The translations under genes were made by a program, and so were the position numbers. Positions 1-11,100 of a stretch of 62,494 nt of DNA are shown in pieces. The stretch comes from Zygnema cylindricum (lineage: Eukaryota; Streptophyta; Zygnematophyceae; Zygnematales; Zygnemataceae), in NCBI GenBank assembly GCA_037447655.1, contig JBBHKE010001680.1:1-62494 (forward strand), read 5' to 3'. A model generated the notes under the pieces. That model was not told where the DNA came from. It searched no databases and saw nothing but the letters and a program-made list of their open reading frames with translations. Numbering within the stretch: position 1 is the first letter of the stretch; every line of letters starts with the position of its first letter.

Positions 1-441
1 ACTCGATTTCTGACGACAGACCCGCCCATACCCGAAATAGGTACAAAATTAATGGTACACCTCCTCATACCTTCCACGAAACCAAGAGTACAAAGTACAA
101 TAATGTTGAATGGAATAGACACTACTGACTTTAGTACTTTACCGTGTTGTAGTGGAACGTACCTACGAAACCTTCTATTTTTTTTCGTTTTTTGCTTACT
201 CGATCCTACCCGAATTTATTCTTTTCTCTTTAAAATCACCAGGCCTACTCCAGCATGCCCCCAAAATTGTGCACCCGAATGCGTTCTGGATCCGACGCGG
301 CCGGTCGGGTACGGATTAGGTACGGATTCGGCTACCCGGTTGTGACCTCCGATTCAGGGTTACACATTGGTCAGTCACATCAATGCACCGTTTAACTGTT
401 TAAGCGACCGATACGCATAATGTTGTGTGGGTTATACAGTA
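1..441. other. Anonymous non-coding sequence
   Basis: No open frame with recognisable similarity, no LTR and no RNA gene is visible. There is a T-rich stretch near 178-200 and a GC-richer patch near 290-340 with repeated GGGTACGG/GGTACGGAT words. I see nothing else in it. Confidence 0.5.
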
Positions 442-638
442 CCCCGAGTATCGCTATTAGTGTTGATGTTTTTTTTGCCACTTAAAGCATCTTTTATTTG
501 TACACAATTGTCCGATTTTCAATTTGAGAATGTCAATCGGAATTACCTTCCAATCGCAACCGTCAGATCCACAATACGACATGTGTGTAGGAGAAAAACA
601 TGTTTTAAGTGGCGAAAAAAACATTACCACTAAGGGTG
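442..638. mobile_element. MITE, family 2 (left-window copy)
   Basis: A small foldback element. The left end reads CACCCC-like then TATCGCTATTAGTGTTGATG and a T-run followed by GCCACTTAAA. The right end carries the reverse complement of the same T-run and CCACTTAAA motif, ending in GGGTG. A second copy with the same inner sequence (CAATCGCAACCGTC) lies at 60449-60665. The first bases resemble the CACCGCC ends of MITE family 1, so the two families probably use related transposases. There is no coding capacity. The exact ends are inferred from the pairing of the two arms. Confidence 0.6.
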
Positions 639-834
639 AACTTCCATTATAGCAAAAGTGGGGTTGTTTACTAGACGCCGTGTGATTTCGTACAGATTCG
701 TAGCATTTTTATTTGTCACACGAAACATGACGAAATATGCTTACTTTGATGGCTCCAGTGTTATAGGCGTAAGCAACGACCGTTGGATTTTTCACTTTTT
801 TAGATTCACGAAGCAATCGCGCACATTGTCCAAT

Positions 835-871
835 GTGAAGAGACTCTCCTCGGCGAGGAAAGTTTCTTCAC
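835..871. repeat. Short near-perfect hairpin
   Basis: Two 17-base arms, from GTGAAGAGACTC to GAGGAAAGTTTC, pair at 15 of 17 positions around a 3-base GGC loop. It lies in anonymous DNA (639-1124) with no gene. It could be a remnant of a small foldback element. Nothing shows that it is transcribed. Confidence 0.5.
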
Positions 872-1124
872 ACTGGTCACGTACCATTGGTACCCGTGAA
901 AAGTAAAAATAATATCCATCACGAACAGGCGATGAGAACCGAACACGTCGTACAAGCCAGGTGCCTTTTAACCACGCTAGATGAAAGTTGACCGAAATAT
1001 CCTCGCGCGCTCTTTTTAACATCCGTTGACCTTCAAAGTTTGCAACGCCTTTTTGACATTCCGTTTATTAATTTTGATTTCCATTAAAATTTGGTTGCAA
1101 AATTTTCATACGAATCATTAACTA

Positions 1125-1430
1125 CACCGCGACTCGTAATTAGAGTAAATAACGCTAATTCGGTCTCCTTAAATTTCGACTCTATCACCTTAAATAGAGT
1201 AAATGATTCTAAATTTTCATTATGTTATTTAAGGTAAGGTTTAATTAGCGTAAAAGTATATATATATAAGTTTGTTAAAAATAGTGTGGAGTACGCACGA
1301 CTTCCGACCATGCAAACTTGTACTTTTATAAGTAAAAAGGTTCAAATGATAATTTAATAGAATCGCGGTCACCTGGAAATCGCACTAAACAAAAAAAATC
1401 AATCACATCGAAAAAAAGTCATTCGCATAA
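1125..1430. mobile_element. MITE family 1, left half, interrupted by a retrotransposon
   Basis: It starts with CACCGCGACTCGTAATTAGA directly after a TA dinucleotide. It then follows base for base, with scattered differences, the first about 310 bp of the complete 591-bp MITE at 28094-28684. The match stops at 1430, where the minus-strand LTR starts with TGTAATAGG. The right half is not found next to the truncated retrotransposon (24071 onward), so it was probably lost when the inserted element was truncated. Confidence 0.7.
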
Positions 1431-2932
1431 TGTAATAGGATTTCATACCTCTCATAAAATCCCATTACTACAACCAATTTCAACCACACATTCGACACAT
1501 TGGAAATTACACATTCACATTGGAAAGCACTCACATAAGGATAAACTTTAAATTAGAACAAGCTTCTATCGACATAACAATAACTTGATCTCTTGCAAAG
1601 TGTTTTCCACTACTCTCCACTCTCTAAAATTCTATCTCTTAACTACTAAAACACCACTTAGTTAGTAAGAGATTCCAGTGCAAAAATGCCATTGCTCCAA
1701 TTTGGTTTGAATCGCTCAGGACGAAAATCAGTCAGAATTTCCACAAACTTTTCCAAAGGAAAAGATATTTACTCTTCTCTTAGACTTCCCTATTTATCCA
1801 TTATCGCCCTGGACTAGCCAGGCTAGAGTCAACGCTCCGTTGAATTGGTTTTACGTGGGCCAATCATTGATCGGCTATGACTCAGATTGACCAATGCAAA
1901 AACGTGCGAAATCCTTTACTAACTACGTAGGATTTACTAACCAATCAAACGCTACATTTCACTACGTAACATTAACAAGCAAAAGTGCACGCCAAACGAA
2001 ACGCGACTTCGCACGAACGTGCGTCGCAAATTTCACACGCGAAACTACCTACGAAATTCCATAAAGAGAAAGTGACGTTTCGTACTAAATATTGTACGAA
2101 ACGAACCATTGTTCGTACGAAACAAAATATTGATTCATTTGGTACACCTTCAATCGCTATAAGAGTAAAGGAATAAATAGCGTAAAAAAAAACTTAGTGT
2201 TATTAACACTAATTGGGATTTTTTTTTTTGGAAAAACATATGTATATTAATTATTCCCTAAATGTAATTTGGGTTGTCATGAATAATAAATACCGGTCTT
2301 TCCGATGTCTACAGTAATATGTGTACTCGTACAAAATCTAACAATTCGTATGTCGTCGCGCTATTCCCACGGTCGACAGACGAACATATGAGAACGTGAT
2401 TTTTGTCGACAAGTTTGCTTCTCTTTCTTCCAGTGCACATTCACATGTGTGCGCAATAATGTTAAGTGTCTTTTTATGCCTTTGTAATTCAAAACACACC
2501 ATTTCGTACAAAGATACCTTGTTTGTACGCCACACTATTTCCATCGCAGTGTCATTCCATTATTAACGCTAATTGAAAAAAAACCTAATTAGAATAATGG
2601 AAAAATAGAATTATGGATTGTATTTCAGGTTTTTTTTTTTTTGAAAAAAAGGCACCGAATCAGCGTTATTTACTCTAATAGCGATTGGCGGTGTACTTTT
2701 TAAACGTGCGCCTGAAATTCCGCGGCTAGTTTGACCCTTAACCCGTTACAATAAACACCCACTCGTTATTTTGACCTCGCGCTGTCGCTTAAATACACCA
2801 ATCGCTATATCTTTTAAAATACAACTCCAAATCGTGCGATTTTTTCGCGAACGTCTACCAATTTAAAACACCTATATGCATAACACTACAATATGCATGC
2901 ATGAACAAATTTTATCCACTATTACTGTTACA
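1431..2932 (-). repeat. 3' LTR of minus-strand Ty3 element H
   Basis: On the minus strand it begins TGTTACAG/TGTAACAG-like at 2932 and ends CCTATTACA at 1431, the same termini as the other full LTRs here. It is 1,502 bp long, but a 549-bp MITE sits inside it, so the LTR proper is about 950 bp. It contains the family's array of ACGAAAC-type motifs near 1985-2140 and the TATA-like region near 1795. The polypurine tract and integrase C-terminus of the same element follow at 2933. The partner 5' LTR is missing because H is truncated at about 24070. Confidence 0.88.
2145..2693. mobile_element. MITE family 1, 549-bp copy inside LTR of H
   Basis: The terminal inverted repeats are CACCTTCAATCGCTAT and, on the other strand, CACCGCCAATCGCTATTAGA. 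They are flanked by a TA duplication (2143-2144 and 2694-2695). Deleting the element and one TA restores the LTR sequence seen in sister copies, for example near 31710. A TA target duplication suggests mobilisation by a Tc1/mariner-type transposase. Inside are only AT-rich sequence and repeats of the AGAGTAA/TTACTCT motif, with no protein. Confidence 0.85.
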
Positions 2933-4142
2933 TCATCCCCTCCTTATATTTAACTAATCCATTTAAACACTTTTCATTCTCAAGACAAGACTATTATATT
3001 ATTATCCCTCCAATACCTTTGTAAAATCTCAAAATTCTTATCTTATAAAGTTAATTCATTTTCTGGCTTTGCTAGATAATGCACTTGGCAGAATATAGTA
3101 TTGTTGACGTTAAACCATTCACCAACCCAATCTATTACACATCTTTGAACCTCAGGTTCTATAATTATTGAGGGATCGAATTCCAATTCTCCTTCAGTTG
3201 GTCAAAGAATTGTTGGTTTCAAATGACTGATGTGTATCACTGGATGAATTTTTGTTAAGGCGAAAAGTCCAATTTTGCAGCAACTGATGATGTCATCTCG
3301 ATAACAATAAATAGTCCGATGTACTTAGGAGCAAATTTCTTTGTAGGATCCGATTGTCCCTTGATTTTGCACCTGTAATGAGGTTGTTGAATGCCAAACC
3401 TTGTCACCTGTGCTTACCATCCAATCACCTCGTTTGCGTTAAGCATTTAATTCTTGCCTTCTTTATGCCTCCACTAACGAATCTCAGTCTGTTTTCCTAA
3501 CTGTTTCAATGTATTCCCAAAACTCTGTTCCATAACCCTTATTCTATTGTGTGACCACAGTTATTAAGTCTAATGCTTCTCTCGGGTGGTATCAATATGC
3601 AACTTCAAAAGGTGAGAATCCTGTTCTACCATGTTTACATGACTTATATGCAAATTCCATTAATGGCGGATTAGATTCCCATATGTTATGAACTCCACTG
3701 CAAACAATCCTAAACATTTATTTCGGTGTACGGTTCATCTTTTCTGTCTATCCATCTTTCTAAGAATGATAAAAGGTACTAATTTTTAATTAGAGGTACT
3801 CATTTTTAATTCAGTGGCTAAATTATGTTGCAATTATTTCTCAAATGCAGACGTAAATTTAGAATCCCTATCACTCACTATAGACAGGGGGACATCATGA
3901 TGTCTGACCACGTTGTCAAAATATAATTTTGCAATATCTACAACTGAATGAGTAGTTTTGCAGGGGATAAATATTGCCATTTTACTGAACCTAACGACTA
4001 CGATTATGATATTGTCATTTATTCTAGATGTAGGTGGCAACCTGACAATAAAATCCACACTGACATATTCCCATGGTCTTTTAAGGATATCTAAAGGTTT
4101 TAAGAGACCTCTAGATTTTCGGTTACTAAGTTTACCTTGTTG
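2933..4142 (-). pseudogene. Ty3 integrase C-terminal half, element H (broken)
   Basis: This is the minus-strand remnant of the pol 3' end. At 3834-4058 the integrase core is readable: MDFIVRLP with the first catalytic Asp, and IVSDRDSKF with the second. It runs without the zinc-binding N-terminus, which lies 17.7 kb away at 21819 because the plus-strand array was inserted here. The region from 3833 down to 2933 holds the rest of integrase, a short C-terminal module and the polypurine tract next to the LTR, all with stops and frameshifts. The GCAAG at 4143-4147 is one copy of the insertion duplication. Confidence 0.85.
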
Positions 4143-4147
4143 GCAAG

Positions 4148-5123
4148 CGTAACAGTAATAGTGGATTGAACTTGTTCTTAAATGGGTATTTAAGTGTTAG
4201 AAATATAGAATTTTGAATTTTCTAGTAGACGTCCGCGAAACAATCGCACGATTTGGAGTTGTATTTTAAAAGATATAACGATTGGTGTATTTAGGCGACA
4301 GAGCGAGGTCAAAAAAACGAGTGGGTGTTCATTCTAACCGGTTAAGGGTCAAAATAGTCGCGAAATTTAAGGCGCACGTTCAAAAAGTACCAAATGAATG
4401 AATATTTTGTTAGGGATGCACGATGGTTGGTTTCGTACAATTTTGAGTACCAAACGTCACTTTCACTTAATTAAATTTCGTAGGTAGTTCTGCGTGTGAA
4501 TTTTTCGACGCACGTTCGTGCGAAGTCGCTTTTCGTTTGGCGCGCACTTTTGCATGTAAATGTTATGTAGTGAAATGTAGCGTTTGATTGGTAAGTAAAT
4601 CCTGCGTAGTTAATAAGAGATTTCGCACGTATTTGCATTGGTCAATCTGAGTCCTAGCTGATCAATGATTGGCCCAAGTAAAACCTGTTCAACAGAGCGT
4701 TGACTGTGGCCTGGGTAGTCTAGAGCAACGATGGATATATAGGGAAGTCTAAGAGAAGAGTAAAAAACTTTCATTTGGAAAAGTTTGTGGAAATTTTGAC
4801 TGAATTAGTCTCAAGCGGTTAAAACCAAATTGGATCAATGACATTTTTGCACTAAAATCTTTTACTAACTAAGTGGTGATTTAGTAGTTAAGATATAGAA
4901 TTATTAAGAGTGGAGATTAGTGGAAAACACTTTACAAAAAGAGTTGAGCCACGAGGGCAAGAGACCAAGCTACTATTATGTGGACACAAGTTTATTCTAA
5001 TTCAAAGTTTATCCTTATGTAAGTGCTTTCCAACGTGAATGTGTAATTTTCCAATGTGTGGAATGTGTGGTTGAAATTGGTTTGAGTAATGGGATTTTGT
5101 GAGAGGTAGGAAATCCTATTACA
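4148..5123 (+). repeat. LTR1, complete 5' LTR of the plus array
   Basis: The 976-bp LTR starts CGTAACAG (family consensus TGTAACA, first base mutated) and ends CCTATTACA, giving short inverted termini. It is followed two bases later by a primer binding site. A TATA-like TATATAG at 4736-4742 suggests that U3 is roughly the first 610 bp and that transcription starts near 4765. The stretch 4440-4550 is rich in ACGAAAC/GTTTCGT words in both orientations. Confidence 0.9.
4736..4742 (+). promoter_or_regulatory. Putative LTR TATA box
   Basis: TATATAG (ATAAATAG in sister LTRs) lies about 610 bp into the LTR at a conserved place, followed by a purine-rich GTCTAAGAGAAGAG stretch. All truncated internal LTRs keep it. 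The role as core promoter is inferred from position and sequence only. Confidence 0.5.
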
Positions 5124-5125
5124 TA

Positions 5126-5142
5126 TGGTATCAGTGCTTTGG
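5126..5142 (+). other. Primer binding site (initiator Met tRNA type)
   Basis: TGGTATCAGTGCTTTGG starts two bases after the LTR end. It matches the common plant PBS TGGTATCAGAGC, complementary to the 3' end of initiator methionine tRNA, with one difference in those twelve bases. It sets the 5' end of minus-strand DNA synthesis for the whole array, because the internal LTRs have lost theirs. Confidence 0.88.
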
Positions 5143-5890
5143 TTAGGAACCAATGAGAAGCTTACTCACCAAATATCGACTGCCGTGACTAGTGAGGGTG
5201 CTTTGACCTGTGTCGGTGGAACCACAATGTGAAGTGGTAGAGGATTGGAGGGAAACTAAGTGACCACAGTGCTAGTGGCCGCTGGTCAGATATGAGGCGT
5301 GCTTAGATCCTAAGAACTCAGGCGGGGTGGTCAATGTTGCCACCGCTGAAACTCACTCCAAATACCTAGAGGCCAAACAAACTTGCATTCTTTTAGCGAT
5401 GAATGTTGTGTAGAGGGAGGGTTTGAAGCCATGAAGGGTGAGGATGTAAGAATTAGAGAGTAAAAGATCATGATGTAGTGGGAACTGGGAAATTTGTTAA
5501 TGTAGGAGAAGGAAAGTGGAGTGTTTTACTTCTTCAAAAGCAAATGAGTTTTGAAATGACTCGAAACTTTTAAAACCCTAAATTGTTACCTTTGATTGCT
5601 TTCACTTTTGTTGTTGCAAAATTTGTAGTCGAATTTTACTTTTGAGAGCTTTCAATTTTGTTGTTGCAAAATTTGTGGGAATTTTTTTTCCTTTCTATTT
5701 CAATGTTTGGGAATATTAAATTTTCACTAACTTACTTTTAATGTTTATATGATTTTTCCAGACTTTGATATATTTCAATGGATTTGTTAAGAAATTGAAG
5801 TCTTGGATTGGAGAAATTTGAGGAATTCAAATTTGCTGCAAACTCTTTTGGACAATTATATTCTATCTTTCTTTTGCTTGATTTCATTGT
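5143..5890 (+). other. Untranslated leader of the plus array
   Basis: About 750 bp between the primer binding site and gag, present only in unit 1 and in minus-array unit A (42641-43383). A direct duplication of a GCTTTCA...GTTGTTGCAAAATTTGT segment occurs at about 5598-5672. This is the expected place for dimerisation and packaging signals, but none can be identified by eye. Confidence 0.6.
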
Positions 5891-6641
5891 GTGCTAATGA
5901 CAAATTTTGCATGGAAACGTGATATGGAAAATAATTTGAATGTTTTGAAGAAGAGTAATGTGAAATTGGTCAAAAGATTTAATAATCGTACAACTGTTGT
6001 GGATGAAACAATTTTTGAATTGGAGAGTGAATTGAAGGATGTTAAGGAAAATGGGAATGTTTCAAATCAAAAATTGGATAAGCTAATTAATTTAATCCAC
6101 ACCACAAATGATGTTAATGACCAAAAGGGTGAGAGTTGTAACAAAAATGCCTGTTTTAGGGAGGATGATAGCGATAGACCTAAGAAGATAAGAAATCTGA
6201 AGTTGTCTATTAGTGAGGCACCATCCTTTGATGGTAAGAAGATTGATGAGTTAGATGTTTGGATTTTTCATATAGAGTATTATTTGGAATCTAGAAATTG
6301 TGATTTTGATAGTTACACTTCTTTTGCAGTTAGCTGTCTCAAACGTGATGCTCAAATTTGGTATTTACGTTTAGAGAAGGTCTAACCTAATTCTTGATAA
6401 TACTGATTGGGAAGCTTTTAAAACCGCGATCAAATCGCGTTTCTTGTTAGTCACTTATAAATCCAGAATGAAAAAATACTTGTTGAACTGTAAGCAGACT
6501 GGTTCTTTGAAATATTACATTGTGGAATTTGACTCATCTTGCATTCATGTCATAGGCTTTACTGATAAAATGACTATATTGCATTTTTTGAACTATCTAA
6601 ATCTTATAATGAAATCAGAATTGAAACATAAAAATTATTAA
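5891..6641 (+). pseudogene. Ty3 gag, unit 1 (no nucleocapsid knuckle)
   Basis: The frame 5891-6385 (164 codons) gives the N-terminal gag, with an acidic, coiled-coil-like segment (residues about 45-75) and the capsid-type motif SISEAPSFDGKKIDELDVW, near residue 107. After a stop and frameshift, 6444-6641 continues with the second half of the retrotransposon gag domain (KQTGSLKYYIVEF). Unlike units 2 and 3, no CCHC zinc knuckle follows. At about 6705-6715 the sequence jumps from CGATCAC straight to GGCAAGC, skipping about 570 bp. Minus-array unit A has the same deletion. The product would form particles poorly and bind RNA poorly. It is a relic in any case. Confidence 0.82.
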
Positions 6642-6830
6642 TTTGAAAGAATTACAAGATAAGTCATTAGAATTAGAGGATCAGTTGGGGTATAATTTGG
6701 AACTCGATCACACAAAGGCAAGCTAATGAATGGAAAGGCTTGGATAGCTGAATTTATTATGATGCTAATTTCACTGCATACTTTAAAGAATCCTTATGAT
6801 GAAACTATTAACAACAAACCTATGTTATGA

Positions 6831-8976
6831 TTGTTAAGTAACGATGAAACCAACCACAGTTTGATCAGATTTGAGTCTTTAGTGGAAGAGAAACCATTTA
6901 GAGTTATGGTAAATTTAGGAGCTACACGTAATTTTATTTCTCATAAGTTTGTAGAGGAAAATAAAATTCCCACAGTCATAAGGGAAAAACCTTTGCATGT
7001 TCAGGTGGCAAACGGTAATAAGTCCACATAAGATTTACAAACTGACACAATAGAAGTTGATATCCAAAGTCATAAAATGAAAGTTGTGTGCAAAATAATG
7101 AATTTGGACAGTGAAGAGCTAATACAGGGAAAGCCTTGGTTAACTGAACATAACCCTCAAGTTAATTGGGAAACTAACACCTTAAGAGTGAAGTATGAAA
7201 ACGGTTGGAAGGTTTTGCAAGCATTACCCTCGAAGAAGTTGCATAGGAATCATGTAAATAACATAACCAAATTGGGAGTGGAAGGTTTGATTACTACTAA
7301 ACAATTTAAAAACCATTTAAAAGATAAAACGAATCATGCTTTCTTGTTATTAGTAACTGAGGCAATTACTAATGAAAGCAGGGGAGAAAGCACTAACACT
7401 GATGTTATTTTTAAATCAGAGACCACTAAAACTCTTGAAAAACAAAAATCTGATTTTGTAACTTACATTAATACATTTGATGCTGCTATCAAAGATTTGA
7501 TTTTTAAATTTAGTGAAGTTTTCCCAAATGACTTACCCTCAAAGAAGCCACCTTCCCGAGATGTGGAACAGGTTGTTAACCTTGAACCTGGATGTAATCC
7601 TCTTGTCCAAAGAATTTATAAGCACAGTTTCTTTGAGCAGGAGGAGTTAAAGAAACAGATCAATGAGCTTCTGGAGAAAAGACACATTCACCCCAGCAAA
7701 TCACCGTACGGAGGACCAGTTCTTTTCATTAAAAAGAAGGACGGAACATTGAGAACGTGCGTCGACTATCGTAGTCGAAACAAGATTACCGAAAGGATAT
7801 GTAAAGGATATTTATCTGTTACCTTTAATTTCTAAGGTGTTAATTTTTTTTTTTATTGATCTGAGTAGTGGCTTTAACCAGGTTCCAATTAGAACTAGAG
7901 ATGTTGACAAAACTTCTTTTTGAACTAGAGTCGGTCATTTTGAATGGATAATGATCCAATTTGGTTTGACGAATGCGCCGCCTACTTCTCAAAGATTAAT
8001 GAACCAAGCCTTTTCAGGTTATACAGATGAGTTTGTTCAAGTGTTTATAGATGATATTCTAATTTACAACGAATCTAAAAAACAACATGTAACTCATTTA
8101 AGGAGAGTGTTGGAAAGGTTAAGGAAAATAAAAGTTATATGGAAAATTGTCAAAATCAGGTTTTATTAAAAGTGAACAATTATTGTTGAGACATAGAGTT
8201 AGTGGGGAAGGTGCTAAAACATATCGATCCAAAATAACTACAATTCAAAATTGGAAACAACCCACTAATGTCACAGAAGTTAGATCATTTTTGGGATTGG
8301 CCACTTATTACAAAATATTTATCAAGAACTTCAGTATGATTGCCGCACCTTTGATAGATTTAGTTCGGGAGAAGGAGACGTTTGTGTGCGGGGCCGATCA
8401 AGTGAGAGTTTTCGAGGAACTAAAAAAGAAATTGACCTCTGCCCCTACACTGGTGTATCTTGATCATGCTAGGGAATTTGAAGTTCTCATTAGTGATGCA
8501 TGTGATAAATGTTTAGGTTCACTCATAAGTCAAAAAGTTGGCAAACATTTTCATCCTATTGCTTTTGTGTCCAGGAAATTGAATAATGTTGAAAAGAACT
8601 ATCCAACACAATAAAAATAATTACTTGTAGTTCTTCATGCATTGGTGAAATGGCATTGTTATTTGCATAATAAACAATTTACAGTTCACAGTGAAAAGAG
8701 GCACTCTCCTATCTACAAAGATTAAGTGATGCACAGGTTATGAGTAACAGACACATTTGGTGGATGCAAAAATTGGCATATTTCAAATTTAATGTCAAAC
8801 ATATTCTTGGAAAGTCAAACATAGTCGCAGATCCTTTATGTAGCTGTTTTCGAAAAAGTGTGATGGTTCGGGATTACTTGTTTTTAGATGCTGTTGGAAA
8901 TGGTTATGATAAAGCTCATTTTTTTGTTGTGATTTGCAAGAATATTTCGGGAGCGAATTTTGACCCATTGAATTAG
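6831..8976 (+). pseudogene. Ty3 protease-RT-RNase H, unit 1 (broken)
   Basis: Protease region 6831-7031: the active-site line reads VNLGATRNFIS where the family has VDSG, so the catalytic Asp is Asn and the Ser is Leu. RT N-terminal part 7077-7835 carries [20 protein letters not shown] and DYRSRNKI. It breaks at about 7790-7860, where a deletion and T-run remove the segment before the first catalytic Asp. RT continues at 7951-8169 with FVQVFIDDILIYNE, an intact DD motif. RNase H follows from about 8147 to 8976, ending with the HILGKSNIVADPLCSCF-like line. At least four breaks separate the pieces. Minus-array unit A shares the changed protease site. Confidence 0.85.
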
Positions 8977-10130
8977 AGGCATGTAAAAAACTTTAGAATA
9001 GAAGATGGTTTACAATATTTGCGAACAAGGGATAGATTATGCATTTCCAAAATGTGAGACTTAAAAAAACAACTTTTACAAGAAACCCACGAGCATTTTG
9101 GACATCTAGGTCGAGATAAACTCTTAGTCGGTTGCAAAGTAGAATGTTTTGCCCCAAGATGGCAAAACAGGTGTCGAAACACGTGGAAAGTTGTTTTCCT
9201 TGCCAACATAGTAAACCTAGTAACCAAAAACCTAGAGGTCTCTTAAAACCTTTAGATATCCCTAGAAGACCATGGGAATCTATCAGTATGGATTTTATTG
9301 TCAGGTTGCCTACTACATCTAGAATATATGACAGTATCATGGTCGTAGTCGATAGGTTCAATAAAATGGCAATGTTCATCCATTGCAAAACTACTCATTT
9401 ACTTGTAAATATTGCAAAATTATATTTTGACAACGTGGTTAGATACCAGGAAGTCGGATATCTATACTAAGTGATACAGAGTCTATATTTACGTATGCAT
9501 TTTGGAAAAAATTGCAACAAAATTTAGACACTAAATTAAAAATGAGTACCTCTTATCATCCTCAAACAGATTGATAGACAAAAAGGATGAACCGTACTCT
9601 AAAAAAAATGCTTAAGACTGTTTGCAGTGGTGTTCAAAACACACGGGAATCTAAACTTCCATTAATAGAATTTGCATACAATTTATGTAAACATGCTAGT
9701 ACAGGATTCTCACAGTTACCAACCGAGAGAAACATTAGACTTAATAACAGGGGTCACCAAAGAGAATAGGAGTTCTGGAATGGAGTTTTTGTAATACATT
9801 CAAACAATTTTGGAAAACAGTCCGAGATGCATTAGTGGAGGCACAAAGAAGACAAAAATTAAATGCTAACCGCAGACAGGATGATTGGGTGGTAAGTATA
9901 TGTGAATTGGTTTGGCTTTCATATAACGATTGGTGTATTTAGGCGACAGAGCGAGGTCAAATCAATTCTACAGGGAAATTTGTTCCTAAGAAAATCGACT
10001 ATTTATTGTAATCGAGATGATATCGCCGGTTGTTGCCGAATTGGAATTTCCACTTACAACAAAAATTCATATAGTGATACACATCAGTCAGTTGAAACCA
10101 TCAAATCTTCAACCAACTGAAGGAGAATTG
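8977..10130 (+). pseudogene. Ty3 integrase, unit 1 (broken)
   Basis: The zinc-binding region (H...H near 9085-9110, C..C in CFPCQ) lies at about 9000-9220. The core follows with SISMDFIVRLP (first Asp) at about 9290 and a decayed second-Asp line near 9470. The Glu-bearing line reads HPQTD then a stop before QTKRMNRTLKKM at about 9560-9610. Stops occur at 8977 and 9770 among others. From 8570 to 9918 it is almost base-identical to unit 2 at an offset of 5,230 bp. At 9921-9961 the integrase sequence is replaced by LTR sequence (separate entry). Confidence 0.85.
9921..9961 (+). other. 41-bp LTR-derived patch inside integrase
   Basis: The 41 bases are identical to LTR1 positions 4273-4313 and replace about 38 bases of integrase sequence that unit 2 retains at the same place (about 15151-15188). 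Truncated LTRs 2 and 3 differ from the patch at several positions, so LTR1 or a close relative is the source. It looks like a template switch or a short conversion tract. Confidence 0.85.
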
Positions 10131-10136
10131 TAATGG

Positions 10137-10310
10137 GATCCCTCAATAATTATAGAACCTGAGGTCCACAGATGAGTAATACATTGGGTTGGTCAACGGT
10201 TTAAGGTCGGCAAAACTATATTCTGGCAAGTGCATTATCTAGGAAGGAAGGAATATGAAGTAACTATAGAAGAGAAAATTTTTGAGTTTTTACCAAGGTA
10301 TTTAATAGAA
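10137..10310 (+). pseudogene. C-terminal tail of pol, possibly chromodomain-like
   Basis: In one frame this reads a stretch of about 50 residues: EPEVHR, a stop, then WVGQRFKVGKTIFWQVHYLG and RKEYEVTIEE. The pattern VGK...W.VHYLGR...E.T.EE resembles the chromodomain consensus (xYLVKWKG...ATWE), which chromoviruses carry after integrase. The same module recurs in unit 2 (about 15360-15530), unit 3 (20600-20780) and the minus arrays (for example 26230-26390). The resemblance was judged by eye and is weak. A plain integrase tail is the alternative. Confidence 0.4.
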
Positions 10311-10370
10311 AATAATATAAAAGTCCCGTCTTGAGAATGAAATGTGTTTTAACTAAGGTCAATTAAATAT

Positions 10371-10383
10371 AAGAGGGAGGTGA
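10371..10383 (+). other. Polypurine tract before internal LTR2
   Basis: AAGAGGGAGGTGA lies directly before TGTAACA. It is the expected primer for plus-strand DNA synthesis. The same tract precedes truncated LTR3 (15594-15606). A decayed form (AAAAAGGGGATCA) precedes the outer LTR4. Confidence 0.75.
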
Positions 10384-11093
10384 TGTAACACTAATAGTGG
10401 ATCGAACTTGTTTGTAAATGGGTATTTAAACGTTACAAATATAGAGTTTATAATTTGGTAAACGCGCGCGAAAGAATCGCACGATTTGGAGTTGTATTTT
10501 AAAAGATATAGCGATTAGTGTATTTAGGCAACAACGCGAGGTCAAAATGACGAGTGGGTGTTCATTGTAACGGATTAAGGGTCAAACTAGCTGCGAAATT
10601 TCAAGCGCACGTATAAAAAGGTACCAAACGAATCAATATTTTGTTTGGTACGCACGATGGTTCGTTTCGTACAATTTTTAGTGCGAAACATCACTTTCAC
10701 TTTATACAATTTCGTAGGAAGTTTCGCGTTTGAAATTTGCGACGCAAGTTCGTGCAAAGTCGCGTTTCGTTTGGCGCGCACTTTTGCACGTAAATGTTAC
10801 GTAGTGAAATGTAGTGTTTGATTGGTTAGTAAATCCTACATAGTTAGTAAAAGAAATTGCACGTTTTTGCATTGGTTAGTTTGAGTTTTAGCTGATCAAT
10901 GATTGACCCAGGTAAAACCTATTCAACGGAGCGTTGAATCTGACTGTCTAATACAAGGCAATGATAGATAAATAGAGAAGTCTAAGAGAAGAGTAAACAT
11001 CTTTTCCTTTGGAAATGTTTGTGGAAATTGTGACTGATCTTTTTCTTGAGCGATTAAAACCAAATTGGAGCAATGGCATTTTTGCTCTGTAAT
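10384..11093 (+). repeat. Truncated internal LTR2 fused to gag
   Basis: It starts TGTAACACTAATAG like a normal LTR and runs collinear with LTR1 for about 710 bp, including the TATA-like box. It then stops after TTTTTGCTCTGTAAT and continues through TTGCCCTATA into gag (CTTATAAATCCAGAATGG, equal to 6453-6470 of unit 1). The last roughly 266 bp of the LTR, the primer binding site, the leader and the gag N-terminus are absent. The same junction occurs in LTR3 (16317) and, on the minus strand, in LTR6 (31245). Confidence 0.9.
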
Positions 11094-11100
11094 TTGCCCT

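Noticed and set aside
8993-9388. 131-codon minus-strand frame (and its copy at 14223-14618, and 27235-27707 plus)
   Set aside because: It is the antisense of the integrase gene. The duplicated copies simply mirror the duplicated pol.
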